Below are positions 1 to 5,622 of a DNA stretch of 5,711 nucleotides, one piece after another (positions within the stretch are counted from its first letter, which is position 1; every line of letters starts with the position of its first letter). The notes under the pieces are model-generated. The model was not told where the DNA came from, did not search any database, and saw only the letters and a list, made by a program, of their open reading frames with translations. Source of the stretch: Clostridium sp. CAG:914 (GTDB lineage Bacteria; Bacillota_I; Bacilli_A; RF39; UBA660); the NCBI GenBank assembly GCA_000437895.1, contig FR902127.1:1-5711 (forward strand), given 5' to 3'. The position numbers were made by a program, and so were the translations under genes.

Positions 1-414
1 ACAGGTCAAACTGTATTTGGTAACACTACTACTAACGGTAATGAAGACGAAACAACAACAATTGTTGATACAGGAAAAGTTATCGCTCATTATATAGAAA
101 AAGAAACAAATGTTAAAATAGCTAATGATACTACTTATAATGGACTTGTTGGTTCTACTTATGTTACTGAAGAAAAAGATATTGAAGGATATTTCTTAAG
201 TACAATTGAAGGCGAAACAACTGGTGTATATGATGGTGAAAAAGTTATTGAAGTTACTTATATATATGAGAAAAAAGGTCAAGGTGGTGACATTAACCCT
301 CCACATACTGGACTTAATATTGTGTTACATTCATCTAACCTATTTAATATATTAGGTATTATAACTTTAACAGTTATGCAAATCATTAAAAAGAAAAAAG
401 AAACTAACATATAA
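1..414 (+). CDS. C-terminal part of a MucBP-domain cell-surface protein with a sortase-type anchor (5' truncated by the window)
   Basis: The frame is open from base 1 and ends at TAA 412-414, so only the last 137 residues are visible and the start lies outside the window. Residues 1-20 form a Thr/Asn-rich linker. Residues about 26-92 read like a MucBP (mucin-binding protein) repeat: a V-x-A-H-Y-I opening, a central G-x-x-Y-x-T-E-E-K-D-I-E-G-Y block and a closing T-Y-I-Y-E-K-K strand. A Gly-rich spacer leads to NPPHTG at 99-104, a hydrophobic stretch at about 106-129 and a KKKK tail at 130-133, which together form the three-part layout of a sortase sorting signal. The protein is therefore probably exported and attached to the cell wall, where MucBP repeats commonly serve adhesion. 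The motif is PPHTG rather than LPxTG, so the sortase class is uncertain. The gene converges on the suf operon and looks functionally unrelated to it. Adhesion to mucus is a family-level inference. Confidence 0.8.
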   Translation, partial: TGQTVFGNTTTNGNEDETTTIVDTGKVIAHYIEKETNVKIANDTTYNGLVGSTYVTEEKDIEGYFLSTIEGETTGVYDGEKVIEVTYIYEKKGQGGDINPPHTGLNIVLHSSNLFNILGIITLTVMQIIKKKKETNI

Positions 415-448
415 AAAAAAGAACACTCATCAGAAAGTGTTCTTTTTT
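415..448. terminator. Bidirectional rho-independent terminator between the surface-protein gene and sufU
   Basis: GAACACT (421-427) pairs with AGTGTTC (436-442) around the 8-base loop CATCAGAA. The stem is extended by an A-run before it (415-420) and a T-run after it (443-448), so the structure ends in a U-tract on either strand. It begins directly after the stop codon at 414 and lies 34 bases beyond the sufU stop at 483, so it can serve both convergent transcripts. Confidence 0.88.
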
Positions 449-454
449 CATAAC

Positions 455-490
455 AAAAATAGTAAATATCTTTAAATATTCACTATTTTT
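455..490. repeat. AT-rich inverted repeat overlapping the 3' end of sufU
   Basis: AAAAATAGT (455-463) is the inverse complement of ACTATTTTT (482-490). Inside it, after one mismatch, AATAT (465-469) pairs with ATATT (476-480) around the loop CTTTAA. The right arm covers the sufU stop codon and the last lysine codons. On the minus strand the 3' arm ends in five U residues. It could be a weak first terminator or an mRNA 3'-end stabilising hairpin upstream of the stronger hairpin at 415-448. It is nearly all A/T, so chance is a real alternative. Confidence 0.4.
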
Positions 491-899
491 TATCAATCAA
501 CTTAGCCATTTCCCTTGAAAATAAAGTAGCACAGGTCTTCCTAGAAGGATTCTTATACGTATCACTATATACTAAGGCTTCACCAAGTAATTCCTTATTA
601 TATTCCCCTTCTTCAATCATACTATGATAATTTTTAAGTATCTCTAAAGCTTCATTGCGACTCTTTCCAATCAACATATTAGATAATATTGATGTACTAG
701 AAATAGCAATAACACAAGCTTCTCCATGAAACTTAATATCATCTATAATATCACCATCAAACTTAACATATATATCAATATTATCTATACAAGAAACATT
801 ATTAGAATTAACTTTAATATAGCCATCATCACCTATTCCCATATTTCTAGGATTTTGATAATTATCCAAAATAATAGTTCTCTTAATCTCTGGATCCAT
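483..899 (-). CDS. sufU: Fe-S cluster assembly sulphur acceptor SufU
   Basis: SufU accepts persulphide sulphur from SufS and relays it to the SufBCD-type scaffold in the cytosol. The protein has 138 residues from ATG 899. Residues 1-20 carry the L-D-x-Y-x-N-P-R-N opening of the IscU/SufU family. The expected zinc-site residues are all present: C37 and D39 (C-x-D), C62 (in GEAC) and C123 (in SRKTCATL), with R120 beside the last. The 61-residue gap from C62 to C123 matches the longer SufU type rather than IscU, so this is a zinc-dependent sulphurtransferase and probably not a scaffold. An in-frame ATG at 917 would give 144 residues, but the AAGGAGA ribosome site (907-913) lies between that ATG and ATG 899, 7 bases before the latter, so 899 is preferred. 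The start overlaps the sufS stop as TAATG. This is the last gene of the suf operon, and no sufB follows. Confidence 0.93.
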   Translation of the reverse strand: MDPEIKRTIILDNYQNPRNMGIGDDGYIKVNSNNVSCIDNIDIYVKFDGDIIDDIKFHGEACVIAISSTSILSNMLIGKSRNEALEILKNYHSMIEEGEYNKELLGEALVYSDTYKNPSRKTCATLFSREMAKLIDKK

Positions 900-2095
900 T
901 ACAATATCTCCTTCCATATATTACTACTATTCTTAAGAACATTTATAAGTAAATCTATTTCCTCATAAGTATTATAAAAACTAAGAGTAATACGACAAGT
1001 ATTATTAATATTAAAAACATTATTAAGTATTTTAGCACAATGATTACCAGCTCTTACACATATATGATATTTATCCAAATAAAGTGCAGTATCCTGACTA
1101 AATACTCCCTTAATATTAAATGCCACTGAAGTAGAATAATTATCTCTATTATATAATTCTATAAAATCTAATTCACTAAGTTTTTTTATCAAATAATCAC
1201 GTAACTCATGTTCATAATTATTTATTTTATCTAAACCTACATTATTAATATATTCAATAGCAGCATTTAAACCAATTACTCCTTCAATATTAGGGGTACC
1301 AGCTTCTAACCTATCAGGTAAATCTTTTAATTCAATATATCCATCCTTATTAAATATAGCATTCATACCACCACCATATTCAATAGGAACTAGATCTTTT
1401 AACAAATCAAATTTACCATACAAAACCCCAATACCAGTAGGTCCATACATTTTATGACCAGAAAAAGCCATAAAATCAATATCCATATCAACAACATCAA
1501 CTCTACAATGTGCTATACTTTGTGCAGCATCTACCACCATTAAACAATTATGTTTATGAGCAATTTTAGATATTTCTTTTATATCTCTAACATCACCAAT
1601 AACATTAGTAATATGAGCAATAGATATAACTTTAGTTTTCTTAGTTATTGAGCTTTCTATCTTTGACATATCTATCTCATTATTTTCATCTAAAGGAATA
1701 TATTTAACTTTTATACCTATTTCTTTTTCTAAAACAAACCATGGTAAAACATTTGAAGCATGTTCAGATAAAGTAATCAATACTTCATCATTCTTACTTA
1801 ACTTATGTTTAAAATAACCAAATACAATATCATTTAATCCTTCCGTAGTTCCTTTAGTAAATATAATTTCACTAGAATGCTTAGCCCCTATAAAATTTTT
1901 AACATTTAAACGAGCATTATCATACATATCACTAACTTTATGACTAAGTGCATAATCACCACGATGTATATTAGCAGTATAATTATTATAATAATCCATT
2001 ATAGCCAAAGAAACAGCATTAGGCTTAAGCGTTGTAGCACCATTATCAAAATATATAATATTATTTTTTAATATTTCAAAATCTTCTCTATTCAA
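899..2095 (-). CDS. sufS: Cysteine desulphurase SufS (group II, PLP-dependent)
   Basis: SufS converts L-cysteine to L-alanine and holds the sulphur as an enzyme persulphide for SufU. It is a cytosolic fold-type I PLP enzyme. Numbered from the TTG start, the 398-residue protein, close to the family's usual length of about 400, shows Y-F-D-N-G-A-T-T near 15-22, the SEHASN cofactor-stacking His at 112, D189 and Q192 in VDAAQS, and the PLP lysine K215 in SGHKMYGP. The active-site cysteine is C353 in RAGNHCAK, the short-loop pattern of group II enzymes. The usual RAGHHCA reads RAGNHCA here. Position 334, where B. subtilis SufS has the His that captures SufU's zinc, appears to be Gln. A GTG at 2104 is in frame and overlaps the sufD stop as GTGA, but it has no spaced ribosome site. 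GGGGGTGAT at 2100-2108 is well placed for TTG 2095, giving 398 rather than 401 residues. Its stop overlaps the sufU start. Confidence 0.94.
   Translation of the reverse strand: MNREDFEILKNNIIYFDNGATTLKPNAVSLAIMDYYNNYTANIHRGDYALSHKVSDMYDNARLNVKNFIGAKHSSEIIFTKGTTEGLNDIVFGYFKHKLSKNDEVLITLSEHASNVLPWFVLEKEIGIKVKYIPLDENNEIDMSKIESSITKKTKVISIAHITNVIGDVRDIKEISKIAHKHNCLMVVDAAQSIAHCRVDVVDMDIDFMAFSGHKMYGPTGIGVLYGKFDLLKDLVPIEYGGGMNAIFNKDGYIELKDLPDRLEAGTPNIEGVIGLNAAIEYINNVGLDKINNYEHELRDYLIKKLSELDFIELYNRDNYSTSVAFNIKGVFSQDTALYLDKYHICVRAGNHCAKILNNVFNINNTCRITLSFYNTYEEIDLLINVLKNSSNIWKEIL
907..913 (-). promoter_or_regulatory. Shine-Dalgarno site that fixes the sufU start
   Basis: Read on the minus strand, this is AAGGAGA, 7 bases before ATG 899. 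It lies inside the last codons of sufS (Trp-Lys-Glu-Ile-Leu-stop) and downstream of the alternative ATG at 917. It therefore selects the 138-residue form and implies translational coupling of sufS and sufU. Confidence 0.85.
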
Positions 2096-2099
2096 TTTT

Positions 2100-2108
2100 A
2101 TCACCCCC
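2100..2108 (-). promoter_or_regulatory. Shine-Dalgarno site favouring a TTG start for sufS
   Basis: The minus strand reads GGGGGTGAT followed by AAAA and TTG (2095-2093). It differs by one base from GGAGGTGAT, the full anti-SD complement, and the G-run ends 8 bases before TTG. The site spans the last sufD codons and its TGA stop, so sufS translation is probably coupled to sufD. The GTG at 2104 lies inside the site and is an unlikely start. Confidence 0.7.
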
Positions 2109-2841
2109 AGTATCTATTAATTATATCTAAAACAATTTTTCTTTTTATCACATTATTATCCATATTAGATAAAAGAAAACCTTTTATAAGTAACTTAATA
2201 CTATCAGAATAACTTATTCCTCTTGACATAAGATAAAATATAAGTGAATTATCAAATTGTCCAATATTAGAAGAATGAAAGGCCTCCACATCATCTAAAT
2301 CAATATACATATTAGGTTTAACCATAGCATTATTATTACCCATTGTAACAATTCTCGTATCCTGATTTAACTTACATTTAATATTATCTTTATAAACATA
2401 ACTATTAATTATAAAATTAATATTACCACTATCAATAGAAATACATTTATTATATACATTACTAATCGTTTTCTTTGCATTATGAAATATATCAATATTA
2501 TATTTTTCATTAACCTTACATATTGAAGAAAAATAATAATCTACACGAGCTCCTTCTTTATTAAGATTAACCAAAATATTCTCAACTACAGAATTATTAT
2601 TATAAAAACTATACACTTTTAAATAACCTGTAATATTATATATAATTTTACTATTAAAATTATTATCTAAAGAAATAATATTCAAAGACGCATCATTAGC
2701 AACGATTTCTATACTAATATCAGTACAATTAACAAACTCTAAATAATAATTTTCTCCATCCTTTAAAACAATTTTATTGTCATCAACAGTTGCATTACCA
2801 ATTTCAACAATAATATTATTATTCATTAATATTCTATTCAT
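2101..2841 (-). CDS. sufD: Short SufD-like scaffold subunit (SufB/SufD family)
   Basis: SufB/SufD family proteins form a beta-helix that binds the SufC ATPase and assembles or passes on Fe-S clusters. This one has 246 residues from ATG 2841, well short of typical full-length SufD (over 400). The N-terminal part is divergent. The C-terminal part is diagnostic: H189 in AFHSSNIGQFD, then L-I-F-Y-L-M-S-R-G-I-S at about 200-210 and a helical tail I-K-L-L-I-K-G-F. G-Q-F-D after the His resembles SufD (H-G-A-T-V-G-Q-L-D) rather than SufB (H-E-A-T-x-S-K-I). The place of the SufB catalytic cysteine (G-D-x-C-G-A-H-T) reads G-N-N-N-A-M. Cysteines are only C39, C108, C133 and C156. An open frame extends to TTG 2898 inside sufC, but the ribosome site AAAGGAA (2849-2855) supports ATG 2841, 4 bases past the sufC stop. 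It could act as a SufC-bound homodimer or pair with a SufB encoded elsewhere. Confidence 0.85.
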   Translation of the reverse strand: MNRILMNNNIIVEIGNATVDDNKIVLKDGENYYLEFVNCTDISIEIVANDASLNIISLDNNFNSKIIYNITGYLKVYSFYNNNSVVENILVNLNKEGARVDYYFSSICKVNEKYNIDIFHNAKKTISNVYNKCISIDSGNINFIINSYVYKDNIKCKLNQDTRIVTMGNNNAMVKPNMYIDLDDVEAFHSSNIGQFDNSLIFYLMSRGISYSDSIKLLIKGFLLSNMDNNVIKRKIVLDIINRYWG

Positions 2842-2845
2842 AATA

Positions 2846-3601
2846 CTATTCCTTTGTATCCACATTTGTTGTATATTTTTCATAACCTTTTTCTTCAATT
2901 TCTAAAGATAATTTATAATCACCACTATCAACAATCTTACCATTATATAATACCTTAACATAATCAGGTTTAATATATTCTAAAACCTTTTGATGATGTG
3001 TAATAATTAATAAAGTAGCATCTTTATTCTCTTTAATATAATCTTTTATATTTGAAGAAACTATTTTCAAACTATCAACATCTAATCCCGAATCAAGTTC
3101 ATCTAATATAATTAAGGAAGGTTTTAACAACTTCATTTGTAATACTTCATTTTTTTTCTTTTCACCACCAGAAAAACCAACATTTAAAGGTCTATGTATT
3201 AAATTATTATCCATCTTTAACTCTTCACTAGCTTTTTCACATTTCATAATAAAATCATAAAGACCTACTTGTTTACCTTCCTTGCTAGACATAGCTGTTC
3301 TCAAAAAATCCTGATTACTAACTCCTTCTATTTCCATAGGATATTGCATAGCCAAAAATATACCCATCCTGCTTCTCTCATCAACAGATTTATCTAGTAT
3401 ACTATTACCATTAAATAAAATATCACCAGACATAACTTTATAATTACTATCACCCATAATAACTCTAGACAAAGTACTTTTCCCAGTACCATTAGGTCCC
3501 ATCAAAACATATATTTTTCCGTTATCTAAACTTAAATTAAAATCCTTTAATACAAGCTTATTATCTACCATAACCGATAAATTAATAATATCTAATTTCA
3601 T
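2846..3601 (-). CDS. sufC: Fe-S cluster assembly ATPase SufC
   Basis: SufC is the cytosolic ABC-type ATPase that dimerises on SufB/SufD scaffolds and drives their conformational change during Fe-S assembly. The 251-residue protein has the family's usual size and all its motifs: Walker A GPNGTGKST at 35-43, Q-loop Q86 in AMQYP, the ABC signature SGGEKKKNE at 144-152, Walker B LIILDELD at 163-170 with catalytic E168, the D-loop SGLD, and the switch His H202 in ITHHQ. SGGEKK-N-E and the D-E-x-D-S-G-L-D block separate SufC from transporter ABC proteins. There are no membrane segments. GTG codons at 3613 and 3610 are in frame, but GTGGTGAT (3606-3613) serves as the ribosome site for ATG 3601, which is preferred. 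It is the first gene of the suf operon, with a promoter directly upstream. Confidence 0.95.
   Translation of the reverse strand: MKLDIINLSVMVDNKLVLKDFNLSLDNGKIYVLMGPNGTGKSTLSRVIMGDSNYKVMSGDILFNGNSILDKSVDERSRMGIFLAMQYPMEIEGVSNQDFLRTAMSSKEGKQVGLYDFIMKCEKASEELKMDNNLIHRPLNVGFSGGEKKKNEVLQMKLLKPSLIILDELDSGLDVDSLKIVSSNIKDYIKENKDATLLIITHHQKVLEYIKPDYVKVLYNGKIVDSGDYKLSLEIEEKGYEKYTTNVDTKE
2849..2855 (-). promoter_or_regulatory. Shine-Dalgarno site that fixes the sufD start
   Basis: The minus strand reads AAAGGAA, 7 bases before ATG 2841 (9 bases from the GG). It lies in the last sufC codons (Lys-Glu). It argues against starts further upstream (TTG 2898, or the ATGs at 2883 and 2865), which would only translate sufC sequence in another frame. 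Confidence 0.75.
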
Positions 3602-3605
3602 TTTT

Positions 3606-3613
3606 ATCACCAC
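3606..3613 (-). promoter_or_regulatory. Shine-Dalgarno site for sufC
   Basis: The minus strand reads GTGGTGAT followed by AAAA and ATG 3601. GGTGAT matches the 3' half of the extended anti-SD complement AAGGAGGTGAT. The layout copies that of sufS (GGTGAT-AAAA-start) and explains why the in-frame GTGs at 3613 and 3610 are unlikely starts. Confidence 0.65.
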
Positions 3614-3619
3614 ACAAAT

Positions 3620-3648
3620 ATTATATACTAAAAAGAATTTTTTTTAAA
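3620..3648 (-). promoter_or_regulatory. Sigma-70/SigA-type promoter of the suf operon
   Basis: On the minus strand a perfect -10 TATAAT (3620-3625) lies 17 bases downstream of TTTAAA (3643-3648), a 4/6 match to TTGACA. Transcription would begin near 3613, leaving a leader of about 12 bases that starts at the ribosome site. No obvious operator palindrome is seen beside it. Confidence 0.65.
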
Positions 3649-3650
3649 GT

Positions 3651-3680
3651 AAAATAAAACAATATCCTAAGATATTGTTT
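3651..3680 (-). terminator. Probable terminator of the HerA-like ATPase gene
   Basis: A 10-bp inverted repeat (3657-3666 with 3671-3680, core ACAATATC/GATATTGT) encloses the 4-base loop CTAA. On the minus strand it overlaps the gene's stop codon (3679-3681) and is followed by TATTTT. The stem has only two G-C pairs and the U-tract is interrupted, so it may leak into suf. Confidence 0.6.
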
Positions 3681-5427
3681 ATTCTACATACCAAGTATTA
3701 TCAATATTACAGCTTTGACTAAGTGGCTCCGGATTAGGTTTATCAACTATTGTTAAAATAGGCATCGGAAATGCTGTACCAAACATCATACAACTACCAG
3801 GATGTAATACTTTTATTCTACTAAGAACCGTTTCACTAATATTAGGAATAATATCACTTACAAACTTTAAATCCCTAGGATGAAACATCTTAAACATAAT
3901 AAAATTAGAACATTGACTAATTGCAGTTTCACTAATTTCTGATGGTCTTTGTGATATAAGTCCTAAAATTATTCCATACTTACGACCTTCCTTAGTAATT
4001 CTTTCAAATATATTATAACCAAGTATTTCAACATCTGTATCATTTTGAACATATCTATGTGCTTCTTCAAGAATAATATGAAAAGGAATAGAACCCCTAT
4101 TTGGTAATTTAACAATATAGTCAAATAATAATTTAGAATATATTTTTACTATAACTTTAGCAAATCTATCATCTACATAATTAATATTAAAATTAATTAT
4201 TTGTGCTTTTCCATTATCTTTAGCTAATATAGTATTAATATATTGTTCTTTAGTAATAAATCTATCATAAATAAAATAATTAACATAATCACTATTCATC
4301 AAAGAATTAAGCCTAATCTTTAATATATTAGCATAGTCAAATACTTTATTACTATTAAATATACCCTCACTAATTAATGCAAACTCCAAAGAAGTATAAA
4401 AATCCTTTATTGTATAAGCATAAGATCCATCAGGAAAAGAAAGTTCAAAATCATCCATACAAAATCCTTCTAAATAACTTATAACAAGTTCAATATCAGC
4501 AAAATTACCTGACTCCTCAACATATATACATTGACGTAAAGATCTAGCCCATCCACCTTTAACAAGTTTAATCTCTAAATTAATTTCATTAGTTGAAAAC
4601 TTTGATAAAATAGACACTATCTTATTTCTAGTTTCACTATGATTCTTACCTGAAAAAATAACATCCAACAAACTTCTTGCTATAATATCATTCTTCTGTT
4701 TAATAACACTTTCATCATTCTTACAAAAATAACATACAAGTTTTAATGCTTTCTCAATAATAGGAATCTGTCTAGTATCATTAACGTTAAGAAGTAAACA
4801 AATATCATCTACGCCAAGTAGCCAAAAAGGTATTCTTAACAATTCAAAATCTTGACTTTTTAAATCTGTTGTATATACTTTATAATTTAAATTAGGATTT
4901 ACCTGATTTATATTAACAAATGCTCTTTGATACTCACCATAAGCATCAAATAAGAAAATATTAGTATTATATGGTAACCTCTTAGCATCATAAAAAATAC
5001 CTTGCAATAATCTCGATACTGAATAACTTTTACCACTACCAGTATTACCTAATATAGCAAAATGATTGGCAAAAAAAGAATTAATATTTAAATATACATC
5101 ATAAGAATTATACAAAAAAGATTTACCAATCTTAACAACATTCTTAGTTTTATCAACATTATAAATAATATCCAATTCAGGACCACTAATAATTCTACAT
5201 TCACTTTTAAATGAAGGTTTTATTAAGTTTCCATAAATAAATTTATTATCTTTAATTTCTCCAATCAAAGATACCTCCATAACAGAATTAGACATATTAC
5301 TAACTTCACCAATAATATGATTATCAAAAACTACATTTTTACCTATAATATTATCTATATCATATACATTAACACTTAAAGCAACATAAACATTATTATC
5401 TTTTATACTAGTAATCTTTCCTAACAT
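3679..5427 (-). CDS. HerA-family DNA-translocase ATPase (HAS-barrel plus DUF87/FtsK-HerA ATPase core)
   Basis: HerA-family proteins are hexameric FtsK-like motors that move along double-stranded DNA, in archaea together with the nuclease NurA. The 582-residue protein has an N-terminal beta-rich segment (about 1-90) like the HAS barrel, then Walker A GNTGSGKS at 127-134. IFLFDAYGEY at 157-166 is the strand after Walker A, with the D-x-x-G-E-Y pattern of HerA. Walker B is IILEEAH at 451-457 with acidic pair E454/E455, followed by GRKYG-I-x-L-G-L-I-SQRP-S-E-I-S at 481-499, carrying the family's conserved Arg and Gln residues. A variable helical region (about 200-440) separates the Walker motifs. 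No signal peptide or membrane segment is evident, so it should be cytosolic. ATG 5427 is preferred over GTG 5436 because AAAGGTGG (5433-5440) is spaced for it. No NurA or other nuclease gene adjoins it. DNA repair, DNA processing and phage defence are all possible roles, and the sequence does not decide between them. Confidence 0.85.
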   Translation of the reverse strand: MLGKITSIKDNNVYVALSVNVYDIDNIIGKNVVFDNHIIGEVSNMSNSVMEVSLIGEIKDNKFIYGNLIKPSFKSECRIISGPELDIIYNVDKTKNVVKIGKSFLYNSYDVYLNINSFFANHFAILGNTGSGKSYSVSRLLQGIFYDAKRLPYNTNIFLFDAYGEYQRAFVNINQVNPNLNYKVYTTDLKSQDFELLRIPFWLLGVDDICLLLNVNDTRQIPIIEKALKLVCYFCKNDESVIKQKNDIIARSLLDVIFSGKNHSETRNKIVSILSKFSTNEINLEIKLVKGGWARSLRQCIYVEESGNFADIELVISYLEGFCMDDFELSFPDGSYAYTIKDFYTSLEFALISEGIFNSNKVFDYANILKIRLNSLMNSDYVNYFIYDRFITKEQYINTILAKDNGKAQIINFNINYVDDRFAKVIVKIYSKLLFDYIVKLPNRGSIPFHIILEEAHRYVQNDTDVEILGYNIFERITKEGRKYGIILGLISQRPSEISETAISQCSNFIMFKMFHPRDLKFVSDIIPNISETVLSRIKVLHPGSCMMFGTAFPMPILTIVDKPNPEPLSQSCNIDNTWYVE

Positions 5428-5432
5428 TATAA

Positions 5433-5440
5433 CCACCTTT
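5433..5440 (-). promoter_or_regulatory. Shine-Dalgarno site of the HerA-like gene
   Basis: The minus strand reads AAAGGTGG, 5 bases before ATG 5427. It covers the in-frame GTG at 5436, which is therefore an unlikely start. Confidence 0.65.
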
Positions 5441-5453
5441 ATTATCTAATACC

Positions 5454-5482
5454 ATTATATAACAAACAAGTATAAAAAACAA
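5454..5482 (-). promoter_or_regulatory. Promoter of the HerA-like ATPase gene
   Basis: On the minus strand a perfect TATAAT -10 (5454-5459) sits 17 bases downstream of TTGTTT (5477-5482), a weak -35 that keeps the TTG. The predicted start of transcription is near 5447, giving a leader of about 20 bases with the ribosome site in it. It lies just after the tRNA terminator, so the gene has its own transcription unit. Confidence 0.65.
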
Positions 5483-5483
5483 G

Positions 5484-5511
5484 AAAAAAAGAACTACCAT
5501 AATAATAGTTC
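5484..5511 (-). terminator. Rho-independent terminator of tRNA-Asn
   Basis: GAACTA (minus strand, 5511-5506) pairs with TAGTTC (5496-5491) around a 9-base loop, followed by seven U residues (5490-5484). It starts 13 bases after the tRNA CCA end, as expected for a single-tRNA transcript. Confidence 0.75.
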
Positions 5512-5524
5512 TAATACTTCATAA

Positions 5525-5600
5525 TGGCGCCTGATGTAGGACTCGAACCTACGACCTATCGGTTAACAGCCGAGTGCTCTACCGGCTGAGCTAATCAGGC
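5525..5600 (-). tRNA. tRNA-Asn(GTT)
   Basis: The 76-base minus-strand gene folds as a complete cloverleaf. The acceptor GCCTGAT (5600-5594) pairs with ATCAGGC (5535-5529). The D-stem is GCTC/GAGC and the anticodon loop CTGTTAA carries anticodon GTT. The T-arm is GTAGG-TTCGAGT-CCTAC, the discriminator is G, and the CCA end is encoded (5527-5525). The first anticodon-stem position is a C27-U43 mismatch, while the other four pairs are sound. It reads asparagine AAC/AAU codons, which are very frequent in the neighbouring genes. Confidence 0.97.
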
Positions 5601-5622
5601 ATCTCTTGCAAAGTACTAGTTA

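Noticed and set aside
726..968. 80-codon open frame on the plus strand
   Set aside because: It lies opposite sufU and the sufS 3' end, has low-complexity Ile/Asn-rich content, and has no ribosome site or recognisable domain. It is a shadow of AT-rich coding sequence.
2101..2103. TGA read as tryptophan (Mycoplasma-type code)
   Set aside because: Every Trp codon in the predicted proteins is TGG, and TGA ends sufD at the expected family C-terminus just before sufS, so the standard bacterial code fits.
2101..2841. The scaffold gene as sufB or a frameshifted sufB/sufD remnant
   Set aside because: The G-Q-F-D sequence after the conserved His fits SufD, the SufB catalytic Cys is absent, and the frame is intact from a good start to its stop with no leftover family sequence on either side.
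2842..2898. N-terminal extension of sufD to TTG 2898
   Set aside because: The extra 19 codons lie wholly inside sufC apart from the last few bases. The first codon is TTG without a good ribosome site, and the ATG at 2841 has a well-spaced one.
3679..5427. HerA-like gene as part of a known two-gene phage-defence system
   Set aside because: No SIR2, DUF4297 or other effector gene is next to it. The neighbours are a tRNA and the housekeeping suf operon, so a defence label cannot be supported from this window.
5525..5600. tRNA-Asn as an integration site of a mobile element
   Set aside because: No repeat of the tRNA 3' end was noticed elsewhere in the window, and there is no integrase or recombinase. 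The adjoining genes look like ordinary chromosomal genes.
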